Origin: a virus
Direction: 5' to 3' (one strand)
Virus record (IMG/VR): IMGVR_UViG_3300036770_000834
Coordinates: 1 to 21,797 of that record
DNA length: 21,797 nucleotides
The notes below the pieces were generated by a model. It made no database searches and was not told the origin of the DNA. It saw only the letters and a list, made by a program, of their open reading frames with translations. Both the position numbers and the translations under genes were made by a program. Below, one piece after another: positions 21,775-21,797 of this stretch (its first letter is position 1; every line of letters starts with the position of its first letter).

Positions 21775-21797
21775 TTTAGACTTTCAATTGATTAGGC

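Noticed and set aside
1-21797. tRNA genes, integrase or insertion sequences
   Set aside because: I saw no cloverleaf-like segment, transposase or recombinase motif; gaps between genes are too short to hide them.

Overview
The window is a densely packed segment of a large, AT-rich, T4-like tailed phage (myovirus-type replication module). The evidence is a set of recognisable T4-family replication and repair proteins: a gp41-type replicative helicase, a gp61-type primase, a gp62-like clamp-loader subunit, a UvsW helicase and an Rnl1-type RNA ligase. No ribosomal, tRNA or housekeeping genes are present. The host cannot be read from the sequence. The mix of replication genes with adhesin genes is what I associate with aquatic T4-like phages, but that is an impression.

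Layout, read in the direction of transcription (almost everything is on the minus strand, so from high to low coordinates). (1) 21774-19321: RNA ligase, then three tandem paralogous alanine-rich genes built from a 12-bp repeat, then a small Cys-rich protein. (2) 19313-13629: a replication/repair/accessory run, namely heme oxygenase, a protein with a HARP-like segment, UvsW, a 168-aa protein, a 47-aa gene, gp62-like, a zinc-finger protein, a 72-aa protein, and a 199-aa protein that looks like a shrunken DnaE polymerase palm. Many of these genes overlap by ATGA or are a few bases apart, so translational coupling is likely. (3) 13284-13658: the only convincing plus-strand gene, divergent from the tail block, with an AT-rich control region and a hairpin over its start codon. 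(4) 13221-5673: an adhesin/tail-fibre block with a virion-type protein, a collagen-like fibre, an amidotransferase-fold-like protein, an 815-aa fibre with an Mtd-like N-terminus, a LamG-like lectin, an 89-aa acidic protein, a ubiquitin-like protein and a 443-aa structural-type protein. (5) 5619-3168: primase and helicase, overlapping. (6) 3110-1: two unrecognised proteins, a ligase-superfamily-like protein with a KWDGS motif, a polymerase-beta-type nucleotidyltransferase and the first codons of another gene. There is no gene-free stretch above 300 bases; the largest gaps are about 50-65 bases.

How it fits together: primase and helicase form the T4-type primosome, the gp62-like protein would load the sliding clamp, UvsW remodels branched DNA, and the RNA ligase would repair cut RNA. 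The adhesin block should act at the cell surface. The least expected items are the ubiquitin-like protein in the tail block, the miniature DnaE-like protein, the ligase-like plus nucleotidyltransferase pair, the heme oxygenase, and the expanding alanine-rich gene family.
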